Shown piece by piece: positions 11,255 through 23,076 of a stretch of 36,983 bases of DNA (position 1 is the first letter of the stretch; every line of letters starts with the position of its first letter). The stretch spans positions 1-36,983 of the forward strand of contig NZ_PPQE01000001.1 of the NCBI RefSeq assembly GCF_002901845.1, in the 5' to 3' direction. Both the position numbers and the translations under genes were made by a program. Origin of the DNA: Staphylococcus hominis subsp. hominis (GTDB lineage: Bacteria; Bacillota; Bacilli; Staphylococcales; Staphylococcaceae). Below the pieces are notes generated by a model that worked only from the letters and a program-made list of their open reading frames with translations, was not told where the DNA came from and made no database searches.

Positions 11255-11536
11255 CTACACTTCTTCAGATTGTGCAGATGGTTGAACTCGTTCTTCTTTA
11301 ATCAGTTCATACATATTTTTAGCATTTTCTTTTGATGCGTGTTCACTTAATCCAGTTACTTTAACCGTCACACTTTTTTGTCCAAAACGAATGACTAATT
11401 CGTCTTCCACTTTTACATCTGTGCCAGCTTTAGCTACATTACCATTAATTGTTACACGTCCTTGATCGCTAATTTCTTTCGCAAGTGTACGACGTTTTAC
11501 AAGTCTTGATACTTTTAAATATTTATCTAATCTCAT
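11255..11536 (-). CDS. rqcP: S4 domain RNA-binding protein RqcP
   Basis: Small 93-residue S4-domain protein (MRLDKYLKVSRLVKRRTLA at the start, S4 fold through about residue 60). In Bacillus its orthologue YabO/RqcP binds the 50S subunit with RqcH and helps add C-terminal alanine tails to stalled nascent chains. The ATG overlaps the mazG stop by four bases (ATGA), with GGGGAG upstream, so it is translationally coupled to mazG. The C-terminal 30 residues are more variable and acidic. Confidence 0.93.
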   Translation of the reverse strand: MRLDKYLKVSRLVKRRTLAKEISDQGRVTINGNVAKAGTDVKVEDELVIRFGQKSVTVKVTGLSEHASKENAKNMYELIKEERVQPSAQSEEV

Positions 11537-12723
11537 TTATCATTCTCCCCTTGTTGTAAATAATTTTTAAGGGTTTCTTCATTAAAATCCTTATTTTTGG
11601 TTTTATCATACAATGTCATAAAATGGTCTGCAAACACTTTCTCAAATTTCACACGAGGTATTTTACCTTCTTTTGCTTTTGCATCCTTCCAGACATCATT
11701 TAAATCTTCTATTGTTTCAACTGTTTTATCACCGAATATGTGAGGATGTCGACGAATCATTTTAGCATTTAAGCTTTCAATCACTTCTTTAATATCCATA
11801 TATCCTTCTTTTTTACCAATACTCGCATGGAGTAGCACTTGTAATAAGATATCTCCGAGTTCTTCAATCATATGCCAATCATCTTCATTATCTATTGCTT
11901 CAAACAATTCAAATGTTTCTTCTAATAAATAACGTTTAAGTGATTCATGCGTTTGCACACGATCCCATGGACAGCCTTTTTCATCATCCACTAGATGGTC
12001 AATAATATAAACTGCAAAATCAAAATCAGTATACATATCTTCATCACGCGTTATTTTAGGCACAAATACACTTGTTAGATTGTTAAACATATCCTCATTA
12101 TGATCTAACTCAAATAACGGTACTTCTAATACTTTAGCGCCTTGACTATTAGCGCCCGTAACTATCTTCACTTTAAAATCGTCTGGATAACGTTCCATTA
12201 ATGTGAGTTTAATATCTGCTGCAATCATCGCACTATATACTTGTGTAATGAGAGTATGTGTTCGAATATTTAATGTGTTTTCTTTCAAAATAGTACCATC
12301 TAATAATGTAAATCCATCATTAGGATCTTCATCGATTGCAACAAATATATCATCTATAAAACTTTTCCCACCTAAAATCTTTACATGTATATCATCATTA
12401 TTTTTATTGTAATCAAGTAATTTAGCAGTAGTCGTTTCAGCTACACGTGGATGTCCAGGCACTACGTAAACAGTATCTTGTATACGCGTTTCTTCTATTA
12501 AAGTTTCAACAATATGTTGATACACTGCTTCAAATTGATCATACTTTTCGTACACGTCATCAAAGCTTTTAAATTCAATGTCACTTTTTAAATCTTTAAT
12601 AACAGGATGTTCGAGTGTCCTTGCATATACACTCTGTTGCTGTTTTAAAAAGCGATAGACACCTAAAGGTAAATCATCCATACTATGATTGCCTATCCCA
12701 ACAATGGTAAGGGTATGCGTCAT
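11533..12723 (-). CDS. mazG: Fused tetrapyrrole methylase / MazG nucleotide pyrophosphohydrolase
   Basis: A 396-residue two-domain protein of the YabN type. The N-terminal half (about 4-210) is a tetrapyrrole (SAM) methylase-like fold, with TIVGIGNHSMDDLPLGVYR at the start. The C-terminal half (about 245-390) is a MazG nucleoside triphosphate pyrophosphohydrolase with CPWDRVQTHESLKRYLLEE and the metal-binding EELGDILLQVLLHA helix. The MazG part is expected to clear non-canonical NTPs; the role of the methylase part is unknown. An AAAGGAAG site precedes the ATG. It begins two bases after the flippase stop and overlaps rqcP. Confidence 0.94.
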   Translation of the reverse strand: MTHTLTIVGIGNHSMDDLPLGVYRFLKQQQSVYARTLEHPVIKDLKSDIEFKSFDDVYEKYDQFEAVYQHIVETLIEETRIQDTVYVVPGHPRVAETTTAKLLDYNKNNDDIHVKILGGKSFIDDIFVAIDEDPNDGFTLLDGTILKENTLNIRTHTLITQVYSAMIAADIKLTLMERYPDDFKVKIVTGANSQGAKVLEVPLFELDHNEDMFNNLTSVFVPKITRDEDMYTDFDFAVYIIDHLVDDEKGCPWDRVQTHESLKRYLLEETFELFEAIDNEDDWHMIEELGDILLQVLLHASIGKKEGYMDIKEVIESLNAKMIRRHPHIFGDKTVETIEDLNDVWKDAKAKEGKIPRVKFEKVFADHFMTLYDKTKNKDFNEETLKNYLQQGENDK

Positions 12724-12725
12724 AT

Positions 12726-14300
12726 CTATCTTCCTTTCTTTATGCGATACAGTTTATCGCCGAATGGTAAGTGTTTTAATTCTTTATATCCTAAAATATT
12801 CATATACATAACAAGTAATAGGAATATGAGACCCCCTATTCCTACTATAATTAACAACTCAATTAGACTGCCTAAACGGCCTACAGGAGGTAATAGCATT
12901 CGCAACCCCTGTATGACTACTGACATTATAATGAGCGCACTCATCAATTTAACAATAAACGCGCGCATGCGATTAAAACGATAATATTTAACGACCTCAT
13001 AATGTAAAATAGTAACAAATATTATTAGCGAAAGCACTGTGCTTATACTTGCGCCCAAAATTCCCATAAAGTAAATGAAAATCACATTAAAGATAATCTT
13101 AAATAGTAGTCCTGACATCACACCAATAAAAATAGGTCGAATTTGATTCATCACTTGTAAAAGTGCGATGTCCATCATGATAAGCGATACACCAATTACA
13201 GTAAGCGTATAAATACTAAGCGTGAAGCTTAATTGGTCTGTTTTGAAAAATACATGGTTCATCATCGGTAGTATATTAATAAGACCTATACCTGCTGCTA
13301 CACTAATAAGTAGTGTAATTTTTAAAGATGCATTTGTATAACGATTCATAAGAACATGATTATGATCAGACATTGCATCTGTAAGTAATGGAATTAGGAC
13401 AAAGCTAAATGTAGTTGTCACTATTAAACCTATTTGAATAAATGAAGCGCCTCTATCATAGATTCCTTTTTGCATAATAGCTTCTCTAAATCCTAAACCA
13501 TATGTTTGTAGCATATGAACGACTGTAAAACTATCTATAAATTGCCATAAAATAACTAATAATTGACTTAATGCAAATACGAGGGTCGCAAGTATTAGCT
13601 GTTTCCAAGGAATAGGATATGAATGCTGGTTTAATTGTAATCGAAAAGGTCTTGTTGCTAATAAATATAGACTAGAACCTAAAAAGCCAAGAGCTGAAGC
13701 TAATATTGCAAGTGCTCCAGCTTGATAAATGGTCCACTCTTTAAACATAAACATTAAAATAGCTATGATAATAACACATACACGAATACATTGCTCTATT
13801 ACTTGTGAAATAGCTGGTATATTCATTTGTTGCCTACTTTGATAAAAGCCTCTAATCACACCCAAAATTCCTATAAACAAATAGCTAAGACTTGCCATTT
13901 TTAACATTGGTGCTAAATGAGCATCTCCCATTAATAGTGCTAATGGATGGGATAATACTAAAATCACACTAAAAATAATAAGACCTATCATTTGAAATCT
14001 TAGAAGTGTTTTTGAAAATACTTCAGTTCTACTGTGACTTCCAAATACTTGAGTGACAGCACTAGGAATTGCATTCATTGATAGTATCATACCTAGCGCT
14101 ACAATAGGATAAATTTGTTGATACGCATATAATCCAGAGTCACCTAAAATATTTTGATATGGAACTCGATAAATTGCACTTAATACTTTAACAATGACTA
14201 AAGCAAGCGTTAAAATCACTACGCCATTAAATGCTGAATGTTGTCGTGAATTCTTAGAAGAAGAGGAAACTTCAGATGACGATTTATAATTCGTACTCAA
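12726..14300 (-). CDS. MOP-superfamily polysaccharide/lipid flippase, YabM/SpoVB type
   Basis: An integral membrane protein of about 524 residues with about 14 hydrophobic segments, resembling the polysaccharide transporter (PST/MVF) branch that moves lipid-linked sugars across the membrane. The first 25 residues are serine-rich and cytoplasmic, then the first membrane segment follows ([20 protein letters not shown]). An in-frame TTG at 14318 lacks a binding site. The TTG at 14300 has AAGGAAG eight bases upstream, so I place the start there; this overlaps the mfd 3' end by 17 bases. The homologue in Bacillus is YabM, next to mazG and mfd as here. The substrate cannot be read from sequence. 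Confidence 0.88.
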   Translation of the reverse strand: MSTNYKSSSEVSSSSKNSRQHSAFNGVVILTLALVIVKVLSAIYRVPYQNILGDSGLYAYQQIYPIVALGMILSMNAIPSAVTQVFGSHSRTEVFSKTLLRFQMIGLIIFSVILVLSHPLALLMGDAHLAPMLKMASLSYLFIGILGVIRGFYQSRQQMNIPAISQVIEQCIRVCVIIIAILMFMFKEWTIYQAGALAILASALGFLGSSLYLLATRPFRLQLNQHSYPIPWKQLILATLVFALSQLLVILWQFIDSFTVVHMLQTYGLGFREAIMQKGIYDRGASFIQIGLIVTTTFSFVLIPLLTDAMSDHNHVLMNRYTNASLKITLLISVAAGIGLINILPMMNHVFFKTDQLSFTLSIYTLTVIGVSLIMMDIALLQVMNQIRPIFIGVMSGLLFKIIFNVIFIYFMGILGASISTVLSLIIFVTILHYEVVKYYRFNRMRAFIVKLMSALIIMSVVIQGLRMLLPPVGRLGSLIELLIIVGIGGLIFLLLVMYMNILGYKELKHLPFGDKLYRIKKGR

Positions 14301-17300
14301 GTTCCATACTTCCTTCAAGACATTTTACTAAGAATTTTAAGTTGTCTAACCACTGTTTAGATTTTGTTAGAGTAATATGCATTTTACCTTCTTTAACACC
14401 CAACTTCATTGTTCGTCCTAAAGGTTGGGTTTGTTTAAATAATTCTTCACCATTTATCTGTTCTGTACCTTTAGTTGAAAGGAATACTTCAATTTGTTTT
14501 CCTTTATCTTTAATCAATGTCACGCCTGCATGTAAAGCATGTATTTTAATCTCTACCATTTCTAATAAACGTTCTACTTCTACAGGATAATCATTGAAGC
14601 GATCAAGTAATTCATCTTTCACATCAAAAAGCTGTTCTTCATTTTCAACTTTACGCAATTTCTTATAAATTTCTATTTTAGCTTGTTCATTTTGAATATA
14701 CTCTGCTGGTAAATAAGCATCTAAGTGTAATTCCATTTCAACATCTGGTGCATCAGGCACTTCTTCTGTAATACCACGTTTTTCGTTTACCGCTTCTTCT
14801 AACATTTGAGAATACAAATCAAAACCTACTGAATCAATGAATCCATGTTGTTGCTTACCTAATAAATTACCAGCTCCACGTATATTTAAATCACGCATGG
14901 CAATTTTAAATCCTGAACCTAATTCAGTGAATTCTTTAATCGCTTGTAAACGTTCTTCAGCTGTTTCTGTTAATACTTTATTAGTAGAATGTAAGAAGTA
15001 AGCATATCCAATACGACTGGAACGTCCTACTCTACCACGTAATTGGTAAAGTTGACTTAAACCAAAATGATCCGCTTCTTCTATAATTAATGTGTTCGCA
15101 TTAGGAACATCGACACCTGTTTCTATAATGGTTGTTGTAACTAAAATGTCATACTCTCCATTAATAAAACTCAACATGGTTTCTTCCAAATCTCGCTCTG
15201 TCATCTGTCCATGAGCAACGGCAATATTTGCTTCTGGCATCAACATTTGTAACTGTTCACGCTTTTCATAAATAGACTGTACTTTATTGTAAAGGTAGAA
15301 CACTTGCCCATCGCGAGAAAGTTCACGTTCTAAAGCTTCTTTAATAAAATTACTATTTTGCTCTAATACATAGGTTTGTACAGGGAAGCGGTTTTCTGGG
15401 GGTGTTTCGATGACAGATAAGTCACGTACGCCAAGCATGCTCATATGCAATGTTCTTGGAATTGGCGTAGCTGTAAGTGTCAATACATCTACATTTGTTT
15501 TCAATGTTTTAATACGTTCTTTATGACGTACGCCAAAACGTTGTTCTTCATCGACAATAAGTAATCCCAAATCTTTATATTGAATGTCTTTACTCAATAG
15601 TTTATGTGTTCCAACAATAATATCAACGTATCCAGATTTCAGACCTTCTTTAGTCTCTCTAACTTCTTTAGCAGTACGGAATCGACTAATCAACTGAATT
15701 TCTACTGGAAAATCTTGCATCCGTTCAATTAATGTTTCGTAGTGTTGTTGCGCTAGAATCGTTGTAGGCACTAAAAAGGCAACTTGCTTGCCTTCCATGA
15801 CAGCTTTAAAGGCCGCGCGTACAGCAACTTCAGTTTTTCCGTAACCTACGTCTCCACATAATAAGCGATCCATTGGACGTTCTTTTTCCATATCTTCTTT
15901 AATTTCCTCAATAGATTTAGCTTGATCTGGTGTAAGTTCATATGGGAAATCCATTTCGAAATCATGTTGCTCAGCCGTATCTTCACCATATTGATAACCT
16001 ACTGACATTTCTCGTTCTTTGTATAGTGCAATAAGTTCATCTGCGATATCTTCAACACTTTGTTGTACTTTGGCTTTCGTTTTTTTCCATTCTGAGCCGC
16101 CTAGTTTATTTAATTTAGGCGATTTATCTTCTGAAGCAACATATTTTTGTACTTGATCCATTTGATCAACAGGTACAAAAAGTTGATCGGTTCCTTTATA
16201 TTGTAATTTAATATAATCTCTATGGACGTCTCCAACTTCTAGTGTTTCAACACCTAAATAACGTCCTACACCATGGTGCACATGGACAACATAATCTCCA
16301 ACATTTAAATCTTGATAAGATTTAATTTTTTCAGCATTAGAAATTGTTTTAGTCCGTTTTCGTTGTTTTTTCTGTTTTGTTTTAAATAATTCTCGTTCCG
16401 TAATTACAACAAGTTGCATATAAGGTAGTTCGAAACCTTCTGATAGGCTACCTTCTGTTACAATTGCTTGTCCACTTTCAATCTCTGAGTGAATATTTGT
16501 AACAGTAGGAATATGCATTTCATTAAGCATCGATTGAATACGCTCAACTTTCGTTTCAGTTTCTACAAGTACTACAATAGTGTAATTATTGCTTACATAA
16601 CGTTGAAATTCTGAACGCATAATGTCATATTGTCCATAAAATTGTTGCACTGGCTTACATGAAAATTTAATAATATGTTGCAACTTCACTGGCATAGAGG
16701 ATGTGAATAATGTGAAATATGTGACTGGATAATGATTGATTAACGTTTCAAACCCATCATATTCCATAAATGACTGTCCAATAAACCCGTTACCACTTTC
16801 AATTAAATTCTGGATAAAATCATCTACTTCAGTAGTCAATGTCTTTTCAGTTTCTTTAATACGATTATATTCATCAACTACTATAATGACATCTTTTTGG
16901 AAATAATCGATTAGTGTAGAAGGTGTGTCATACATAAAAGCAACTAGACGGCGAAGTAATTGATGATCAAAGAAAGTGGATTCAAATAATTTAAAACTTT
17001 CATATGTTTCTTTCAAATCATTTCGTACAGATTTATCAATTTTAGGACGTGTTTGTTCATATGCTTTTTGTAATTCTGTTTGAAGATGATTAATCACATC
17101 TTCTGTAATAATATAATCACTCGCTGTAGTGATATCTACCTTTTCAACATTATCATTTGAACGTTGTGTTTCTACATCAAAGTCTCGAATCGAGTCGACT
17201 TCAGTGTCAAACAATTCAATTCTAACTGGTTGACCGATAAGGGGGTAAATATCAATGATGCCGCCTCGTAGAGAAAACTCACCAATGTGAGAAACGACAC

Positions 17301-17793
17301 TCTCACGTCGATATCCCATGTTTACTAGTTTATTTAAAAATTCATCCACATCGATATCATCGCCAACTTCTAAAGTCATTTGATGATGTTTCCACAATTC
17401 TACTGGAGTTAACCATTTTTTCAAACCATTTAAAGGAACGATAAATAACCCTTTCTTATCATGAGATAATGCCGTTAAAGTTCTAACACGTTCACTCATA
17501 AGTTGTGGGCTTTGAGTTGAAAATTCTTCTGTCATAATATCTTGGACTGGATATTTATAAACTTCAGAATGATCAATGTATTGCAATATATCAGTTTCTA
17601 ATTTATCTGCTTGATATAAATTATTTGTGATTAATAGCATTTGCTTATCATCATTCAAGTATTTTTCAGCAATAATGGTTGCTTTGGCTGAGGGAGATAA
17701 ACCTGTAACTAAAATATTTTGGTTGCCAAAGACTTCGTCAAGTTCCTGGAATCGTTTGTCATTTTGAATATAGTCAGAAATAATCGTTCTCAA
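14284..17793 (-). CDS. mfd: Transcription-repair coupling factor
   Basis: An ATP-driven translocase that removes RNA polymerase stalled at DNA damage and recruits UvrA. The 1169-residue length is typical. The N-terminal UvrB-like module (about 1-350) includes the [11 protein letters not shown] segment (174-184). The CarD-like RNA polymerase-interacting domain spans about 493-560 ([17 protein letters not shown]). The motor carries Walker A GDVGYGKT (647-654), DEEQ (748-751) and [12 protein letters not shown]. The TRCF C-terminal domain completes it. The start is TTG at 17793, seven bases after GGAG, and overlaps the pth stop by two bases in a TTGA. The spoVT gene that follows mfd in Bacillus is absent. 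Confidence 0.98.
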   Translation of the reverse strand: MRTIISDYIQNDKRFQELDEVFGNQNILVTGLSPSAKATIIAEKYLNDDKQMLLITNNLYQADKLETDILQYIDHSEVYKYPVQDIMTEEFSTQSPQLMSERVRTLTALSHDKKGLFIVPLNGLKKWLTPVELWKHHQMTLEVGDDIDVDEFLNKLVNMGYRRESVVSHIGEFSLRGGIIDIYPLIGQPVRIELFDTEVDSIRDFDVETQRSNDNVEKVDITTASDYIITEDVINHLQTELQKAYEQTRPKIDKSVRNDLKETYESFKLFESTFFDHQLLRRLVAFMYDTPSTLIDYFQKDVIIVVDEYNRIKETEKTLTTEVDDFIQNLIESGNGFIGQSFMEYDGFETLINHYPVTYFTLFTSSMPVKLQHIIKFSCKPVQQFYGQYDIMRSEFQRYVSNNYTIVVLVETETKVERIQSMLNEMHIPTVTNIHSEIESGQAIVTEGSLSEGFELPYMQLVVITERELFKTKQKKQRKRTKTISNAEKIKSYQDLNVGDYVVHVHHGVGRYLGVETLEVGDVHRDYIKLQYKGTDQLFVPVDQMDQVQKYVASEDKSPKLNKLGGSEWKKTKAKVQQSVEDIADELIALYKEREMSVGYQYGEDTAEQHDFEMDFPYELTPDQAKSIEEIKEDMEKERPMDRLLCGDVGYGKTEVAVRAAFKAVMEGKQVAFLVPTTILAQQHYETLIERMQDFPVEIQLISRFRTAKEVRETKEGLKSGYVDIIVGTHKLLSKDIQYKDLGLLIVDEEQRFGVRHKERIKTLKTNVDVLTLTATPIPRTLHMSMLGVRDLSVIETPPENRFPVQTYVLEQNSNFIKEALERELSRDGQVFYLYNKVQSIYEKREQLQMLMPEANIAVAHGQMTERDLEETMLSFINGEYDILVTTTIIETGVDVPNANTLIIEEADHFGLSQLYQLRGRVGRSSRIGYAYFLHSTNKVLTETAEERLQAIKEFTELGSGFKIAMRDLNIRGAGNLLGKQQHGFIDSVGFDLYSQMLEEAVNEKRGITEEVPDAPDVEMELHLDAYLPAEYIQNEQAKIEIYKKLRKVENEEQLFDVKDELLDRFNDYPVEVERLLEMVEIKIHALHAGVTLIKDKGKQIEVFLSTKGTEQINGEELFKQTQPLGRTMKLGVKEGKMHITLTKSKQWLDNLKFLVKCLEGSMELEYEL

Positions 17794-18362
17794 TTGACTT
17801 CTCCATTATATTCATTCATAACATGATCGAAACGAGACGTCTCAATAAATGCTTCCACTGCTTGTGCAGCATGTTCAATTACTTTTTCCATTGTCATCAT
17901 TTCTTCATTAGAAAATTTTTGTAATACATAATCTGGAACTGACATACCATTCGTTGGTCTCCCTACTCCAATACGAATACGTTTAAATTGATCTGTACCT
18001 AAATGTTTAATAATCGATTTCATTCCATTATGTCCACCTGCACTTCCTTTTTGACGTAGACGAATATTCCCTTGAGATAAATCCATATCATCGTATAAAA
18101 CGATTAAATCTTCAACTTCTACATTATAGTAATCCATTAAAGGTCCTACAGCTTCTCCTGATAAATTCATCATAGTCATTGGCTCGATAAATAGCACTTT
18201 ATCCCCATTTAAACGTTCAATAGTATAAGCGCCTTTGAATTTTTGTTTATCTAATGTAAATTGATTTTTATCTAAAATATAGTCAATCACTTCAAAGCCA
18301 ATATTGTGTCTTGTTCGTTCAAAACGTTTACCTATATTACCAAGACCCACAATACATTTCAT
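17790..18362 (-). CDS. pth: Peptidyl-tRNA hydrolase
   Basis: Releases tRNA from peptidyl-tRNA that has dropped off the ribosome. The 190-residue protein has [20 protein letters not shown] at the N terminus with the catalytic histidine at H19, the [15 protein letters not shown] segment, and [15 protein letters not shown]. An upstream in-frame TTG at 18371 abuts the GGAGG site, whereas the ATG at 18362 is nine bases from it and matches known N termini. I chose the ATG. It is followed by mfd with a small overlap, a conserved pair. Confidence 0.97.
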   Translation of the reverse strand: MKCIVGLGNIGKRFERTRHNIGFEVIDYILDKNQFTLDKQKFKGAYTIERLNGDKVLFIEPMTMMNLSGEAVGPLMDYYNVEVEDLIVLYDDMDLSQGNIRLRQKGSAGGHNGMKSIIKHLGTDQFKRIRIGVGRPTNGMSVPDYVLQKFSNEEMMTMEKVIEHAAQAVEAFIETSRFDHVMNEYNGEVN

Positions 18363-18463
18363 ACGTTGCAACCTCCATTGTGTTCATCTTTTTGATTGAT
18401 TTGAACATTTAATTTAATATGTGTCGATTACTCCTTATTTTATAATATTACTCAATATAATAC

Positions 18464-18511
18464 AAAAAGAGAGTAGGAAAGAAATTCAACGATTTCGTAA
18501 CCCACTCTTTT
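18464..18511 (-). terminator. Second terminator-like hairpin between rplY and pth
   Basis: An imperfect hairpin has a 7-bp outer stem (18465-18471 with 18505-18511), an internal loop and a 5-bp inner stem (18481-18485 with 18492-18496). Five T follow on the minus strand (18464-18468). It lies in tandem after the rplY terminator. The 306-base gap between rplY and pth (18363-18668) otherwise holds only AT-rich sequence, with a weak -10-like TATAAA near 18440 that may start pth. Confidence 0.5.
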
Positions 18512-18571
18512 ATAAGTTATCAAACTTCAACTTTTATTTTAACATTCATTTTTTAAATGTCCGATATACAT

Positions 18572-18608
18572 AAGAAAAAGCCTTCTACATATGAAAATGT
18601 ATCAGGCT
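18572..18608 (-). terminator. Intrinsic terminator downstream of rplY, GAGCCTGA type
   Basis: Two stacked stems (18579-18583 with 18604-18608, and 18586-18590 with 18597-18601) separated by a 2x2 internal loop are followed by a T-run on the minus strand. The GAGCCTGA-x-ACAT pattern recurs in the darA terminator at 34158-34195. Confidence 0.8.
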
Positions 18609-18668
18609 CTTTCTATCAATTTAATTAAAGACATTCTCACTTAAAGTGAATACATAGTCATCAACGAA

Positions 18669-19334
18669 TTATTCTTCGTCTTTATTTTCTTCGTCTTCTT
18701 TGTCTTCTTTGTCTTCACCAGCTACTTCAGGTTCTTCAGTTGCTGATTCACCTTCCATTGCTTCAATTTCTTCTTCAGAAGGTTCATCAGTTGGAGGAAC
18801 TACTGTAACAACAGATTCTTCTGGATCGTTTTCAATTGTGAAATCACCAGATACTTTAATATCCCCAACTGAATAGCTATCATTTATTTGTAAATCAGTG
18901 ATATCTACTTCAATTGATTCTGGGATATTTTCTGGAGTTGCTGTAATTTGTAAATCAAATAATGGTTGTTCAACTACGCCGCCTTCTTTAGCGCCAACTG
19001 CTTCACCAACTAATTGAACTGGTACATCAACAGTACGTTCTTCAGTCATGTTAATAGCTAAGAAGTCGATATGAGTAATTTGGTTTTTAAGTGGATCAAA
19101 TTGATAATCTGATACCATAACTTTAATTGTTTTAGAACCAACGCCTAAATCAATAACACCGTTACGTCCAACTTCACGGATGACTTTGATGAATTCAACT
19201 TCATCTACTTTAACTGAAGTGTTTTTAGTACCATAACCATAAACAACAGCAGGTACTTTACCTGTATTACGTAATTTTTTAAGGTCAGAACGAGTTTGTT
19301 TACCTTGACGAATGATTGACTTTAATGAAGCCAT
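18669..19334 (-). CDS. rplY: Ribosomal protein bL25, CTC form
   Basis: Binds 5S rRNA in the large ribosomal subunit. The 221-residue chain is the long CTC form: an L25 5S-binding domain (about 1-95, start [20 protein letters not shown]), a beta domain (about 96-185) and a very acidic tail. The tail is partly encoded by a 9-base tandem repeat (18693-18716) giving an EDKEDKED run. A GTG at 19346 is possible, but the ATG at 19334 has AAAGGTGG eight bases upstream and matches known proteins. It has its own strong promoter and ends at tandem terminators. Confidence 0.96.
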   Translation of the reverse strand: MASLKSIIRQGKQTRSDLKKLRNTGKVPAVVYGYGTKNTSVKVDEVEFIKVIREVGRNGVIDLGVGSKTIKVMVSDYQFDPLKNQITHIDFLAINMTEERTVDVPVQLVGEAVGAKEGGVVEQPLFDLQITATPENIPESIEVDITDLQINDSYSVGDIKVSGDFTIENDPEESVVTVVPPTDEPSEEEIEAMEGESATEEPEVAGEDKEDKEDEENKDEE

Positions 19335-19396
19335 TCGTATTTCCACCTTTCATTTTCAAGTTGAAACAATAATAATATATTGTCTTAACTTCTCCT

Positions 19397-19431
19397 CACT
19401 TGCCCATCAATTTAAACATTGCTTGCAAGTG
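19397..19431 (-). other. Leader hairpin upstream of rplY
   Basis: In the predicted 120-base 5' leader of rplY, CACTTGC (19397-19403) can pair with GCAAGTG (19425-19431) around a 21-base loop. The palindrome CTTGCAAG lies in one arm. It could be a regulatory leader; there is no direct evidence. Confidence 0.35.
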
Positions 19432-19434
19432 TTT

Positions 19435-19464
19435 ATTTATTCGTTAAATCACGAACGAATAAAT
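19435..19464. repeat. 11-bp dyad over the rplY transcription start
   Basis: ATTTATTCGTT (19435-19445) is exactly complementary to 19454-19464, with eight bases between. It overlaps the last two bases of the -10 box and spans the predicted start site, the usual place for a repressor operator. No T-run follows, so it is not a terminator for prs. Confidence 0.7.
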
Positions 19465-19491
19465 TATACATGGTTAAAAATAATAAGTCAA
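19463..19491 (-). promoter_or_regulatory. Sigma-A promoter of rplY
   Basis: TTGACT (19486-19491) and a consensus TATAAT (19463-19468) are exactly 17 bases apart, making this the best-matching promoter in the window. The predicted start is near 19456, about 120 bases upstream of the rplY ATG. It begins within 15 bases of the prs stop codon. Confidence 0.75.
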
Positions 19492-19506
19492 ATTCATTTG
19501 TAAATT

Positions 19507-20472
19507 TTAGTCAAATAATACACTTACTGACTCACGTTCATATACACGAACAATAGCTTGTGCTATTAAACCAGCTACAGATAATTCTTTGATGTTTGAT
19601 GGTTTTTGACTATCGTCAAGTAAGATTGAATTTGTAACAATAAGTTCTTTAATCGCTGAATTTTCAATACGTTCTTTTGCAGGACCTGAGAGTACAGGAT
19701 GTGTACAACAAGCATATACATCTTTCGCACCTTTATCTTTTAATGCTTGAGCAGCTAAAGTAATTGTTCCTGCCGTATCAATAATGTCATCGATAATAAT
19801 AGCTGTACGTCCTTCAATTTCACCAACGATATTCATCACTTCTGCCACATTTGGTTTAGGACGACGTTTATCAATAATAGCAATCGGAGTTTTTAAAATG
19901 TCTGCTAATTTACGTGCGCGTGTTACCCCGCCATGATCAGGAGATACAACAACACATTCTTCTGGGTTGATGTTAGGATCATTTTCAAAATATTGTCCAA
20001 TAATCGGTACGCCCATTAAGTGATCGATTGGAATATCGAAGAAACCTTGAATTTGTGGTGCATGTAAGTCTAAAGCAATCATACGATTTGCACCAGCAGT
20101 TTCAATTAAATTTGCTACTAATTTTGCAGTAATTGGTTCACGACTACGTGCTTTTCTATCTTGGCGCGCATAACCATAATAAGGAACAACAATATTGATA
20201 TTTGCTGCAGAGGCACGTTTACATGCGTCAATCATAATTAATAATTCCATTAAATGTAAGTTAACTGGATAAGATGTCGGTTGAATGATAAATACATCAC
20301 AACCACGAATACTTTCTTCAATATTAATTTGAATTTCACCGTCACTGAAGCGTTTAACAGAACATTTCCCTAATTCGATTCCTACACGATCAGCAACCTC
20401 TTGTGCTAATGGTTCATTTCCCTTTAAAGAAAAAATCTTTAAAGACGAATTTTTGTACTCATTATTTAACAT
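19507..20472 (-). CDS. prs: Ribose-phosphate pyrophosphokinase (PRPP synthase)
   Basis: Makes PRPP from ribose 5-phosphate and ATP, feeding purine, pyrimidine, histidine and NAD synthesis. The 321-residue class I enzyme has [20 protein letters not shown] in the ATP-binding region, the HGG segment [16 protein letters not shown], and the PRPP loop [19 protein letters not shown] precedes the ATG. The glmU-prs-rplY order is conserved in Firmicutes. Its product is the ligand of PurR and the substrate of Hpt, both encoded in this window. Confidence 0.98.
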   Translation of the reverse strand: MLNNEYKNSSLKIFSLKGNEPLAQEVADRVGIELGKCSVKRFSDGEIQINIEESIRGCDVFIIQPTSYPVNLHLMELLIMIDACKRASAANINIVVPYYGYARQDRKARSREPITAKLVANLIETAGANRMIALDLHAPQIQGFFDIPIDHLMGVPIIGQYFENDPNINPEECVVVSPDHGGVTRARKLADILKTPIAIIDKRRPKPNVAEVMNIVGEIEGRTAIIIDDIIDTAGTITLAAQALKDKGAKDVYACCTHPVLSGPAKERIENSAIKELIVTNSILLDDSQKPSNIKELSVAGLIAQAIVRVYERESVSVLFD

Positions 20473-20517
20473 TTATAGTCCTCCAATTTTTTACTTAGAC
20501 AATACTATTATATAAAA

Positions 20518-20526
20518 ATTATAGCA
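20518..20526 (-). promoter_or_regulatory. Extended -10 promoter of prs
   Basis: TGC directly precedes a consensus TATAAT (20518-20523), giving TGCTATAAT about 45 bases upstream of the prs ATG. No good -35 box is visible, which is usual for extended -10 promoters. Confidence 0.5.
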
Positions 20527-20682
20527 TTTTTACTATATTCCACTAAAAACTGACCAATAATATGTTTATTACGTATCATTCAACTTAGCATAATAGTAAT
20601 ACATTCAAAATTTTATATTTATATATTCATTTATTCCCTTTAACAGAAAAATGACACAGTCTTTTTGTTCTTATATTAATCT

Positions 20683-22068
<1,386 letters not shown>

Positions 22069-22077
22069 TCACAAGTA

Positions 22078-22107
22078 ATTATAATTTAACTTAACTTATA
22101 GTTTCAA
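22078..22107 (-). promoter_or_regulatory. Sigma-A promoter of glmU
   Basis: TTGAAA (22102-22107) and a consensus TATAAT (22078-22083) are 18 bases apart, with the predicted start about 35 bases upstream of the glmU ATG and downstream of the spoVG terminator. Confidence 0.6.
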
Positions 22108-22184
22108 GATTTAACAAATTTTGTAAACAGAGTTTAATTATTTGCATCATGCATCTAATTTTTAAAAAATATCGATAAAACAAT

Positions 22185-22235
22185 AAAAATGGGCACGAAA
22201 CAAAATTCAAGTTTGAATTTAGAGTTTCGTGCCCA
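22185..22235 (-). terminator. Strong intrinsic terminator downstream of spoVG
   Basis: An 11-bp stem (22190-22200 with 22225-22235, arm TGGGCACGAAA) encloses a further 8-bp stem (22203-22210 with 22213-22220). A T-run follows on the minus strand (22185-22189). It lies 66 bases beyond the spoVG stop. Confidence 0.93.
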
Positions 22236-22300
22236 CGTCATTTAGCTTACATAATTAATAAAATAAGCATTATCAAAAATATGATTTGCTTTTTGTTATT

Positions 22301-22612
22301 TTAAGCTTCGTCTGATTCTTCTGTTACGTCTGATGAAGCATTTTTATCTGGAATCACTTCGTCAGTTTCATCATATACTTTCATCACAGCATCCTGTATT
22401 TCTTGTCTCATTTCTGAATTGATTGGATGTGCGATATCGCGGAATTCACCATCTGGTGTACGTTTGCTTGGCATAGCAACGAAAAGACCTGAGTTGCCTT
22501 CGATTACGCGTAAATCATGAATTACAAAAGCTTCGTCTAATGTGATAGAAACGAGTGCTTTCATTCTGCCATCTGTTTGTATTTTTCTAAGTCTTACATC
22601 TGTCACTTTCAT
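22301..22612 (-). CDS. spoVG: SpoVG, nucleic-acid-binding regulator
   Basis: A 103-residue member of the SpoVG family, which begins with the typical [19 protein letters not shown] and ends in an acidic tail. In S. aureus the yabJ-spoVG operon acts downstream of sigma-B, and SpoVG binds DNA and affects capsule, protease and resistance genes. The gene is kept although the organism does not sporulate. The ribosome binding site is unusual, an uninterrupted run of six G (22621-22626) eight bases before the ATG. It follows yabJ by 68 bases and ends at a strong terminator. Confidence 0.96.
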   Translation of the reverse strand: MKVTDVRLRKIQTDGRMKALVSITLDEAFVIHDLRVIEGNSGLFVAMPSKRTPDGEFRDIAHPINSEMRQEIQDAVMKVYDETDEVIPDKNASSDVTEESDEA

Positions 22613-22680
22613 GCAGTGAGCCCCCCTAGTATATATATCTTTGTGTGGTTAGAAGCATGACAATGTGTTAATTAAGTAAA

Positions 22681-23061
22681 TTATATTCCTTTAACTTTAC
22701 CTACTAATTCAATTTCAACTTTAACGTCTTTTGGTAAGCGAGACACTTCTACGCAACTTCGCGCAGGTTGATGCTCATTAAAGTAGCTACCATAAACTTC
22801 ATTAATTTGTTGAAATTCATTCATATCAGAAATAAAAATGGTTGCTTTTACAACAGAGTTTAAATCAGAACCTGCTTCTTCAAGTACAACAGATAAATTT
22901 TCTAATACTTGTTTTGTTTGTTCTTTGACATCGCTACTTACGATGTTTCCTTCAGTATCTAATGGAATTTGTCCTGATGTGAATACTAAATTATTCACGA
23001 CCATTGCATGAGAATATGGTCCTAACGCTTCAGGTGCTTTATTAGTATTAATTGTTTTCAT
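22681..23061 (-). CDS. ridA: RidA family 2-iminobutanoate/2-iminopropanoate deaminase (YabJ)
   Basis: A 126-residue RidA/YjgF-family trimer-forming enzyme that hydrolyses reactive enamines and imines released by PLP enzymes. Family marks are EALGPYSHAMVVNN near the N terminus, TSGQIPLDTEG, and the conserved arginine segment PARSCVEVSRLPKDVKVEIE. AAGGAG lies upstream of the ATG. It starts only 15 bases after purR ends, so it is probably co-transcribed with purR. In S. aureus a sigma-B promoter also serves yabJ-spoVG; I could not find a convincing sigma-B box here. Confidence 0.96.
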   Translation of the reverse strand: MKTINTNKAPEALGPYSHAMVVNNLVFTSGQIPLDTEGNIVSSDVKEQTKQVLENLSVVLEEAGSDLNSVVKATIFISDMNEFQQINEVYGSYFNEHQPARSCVEVSRLPKDVKVEIELVGKVKGI

Positions 23062-23076
23062 GGTGTATAACTCCTT

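Noticed and set aside
14284..17793. Altered motor motif (ADHFG in place of ADRFG) in Mfd
   Set aside because: E. coli Mfd has the same histidine as I recall, so it is normal family variation.
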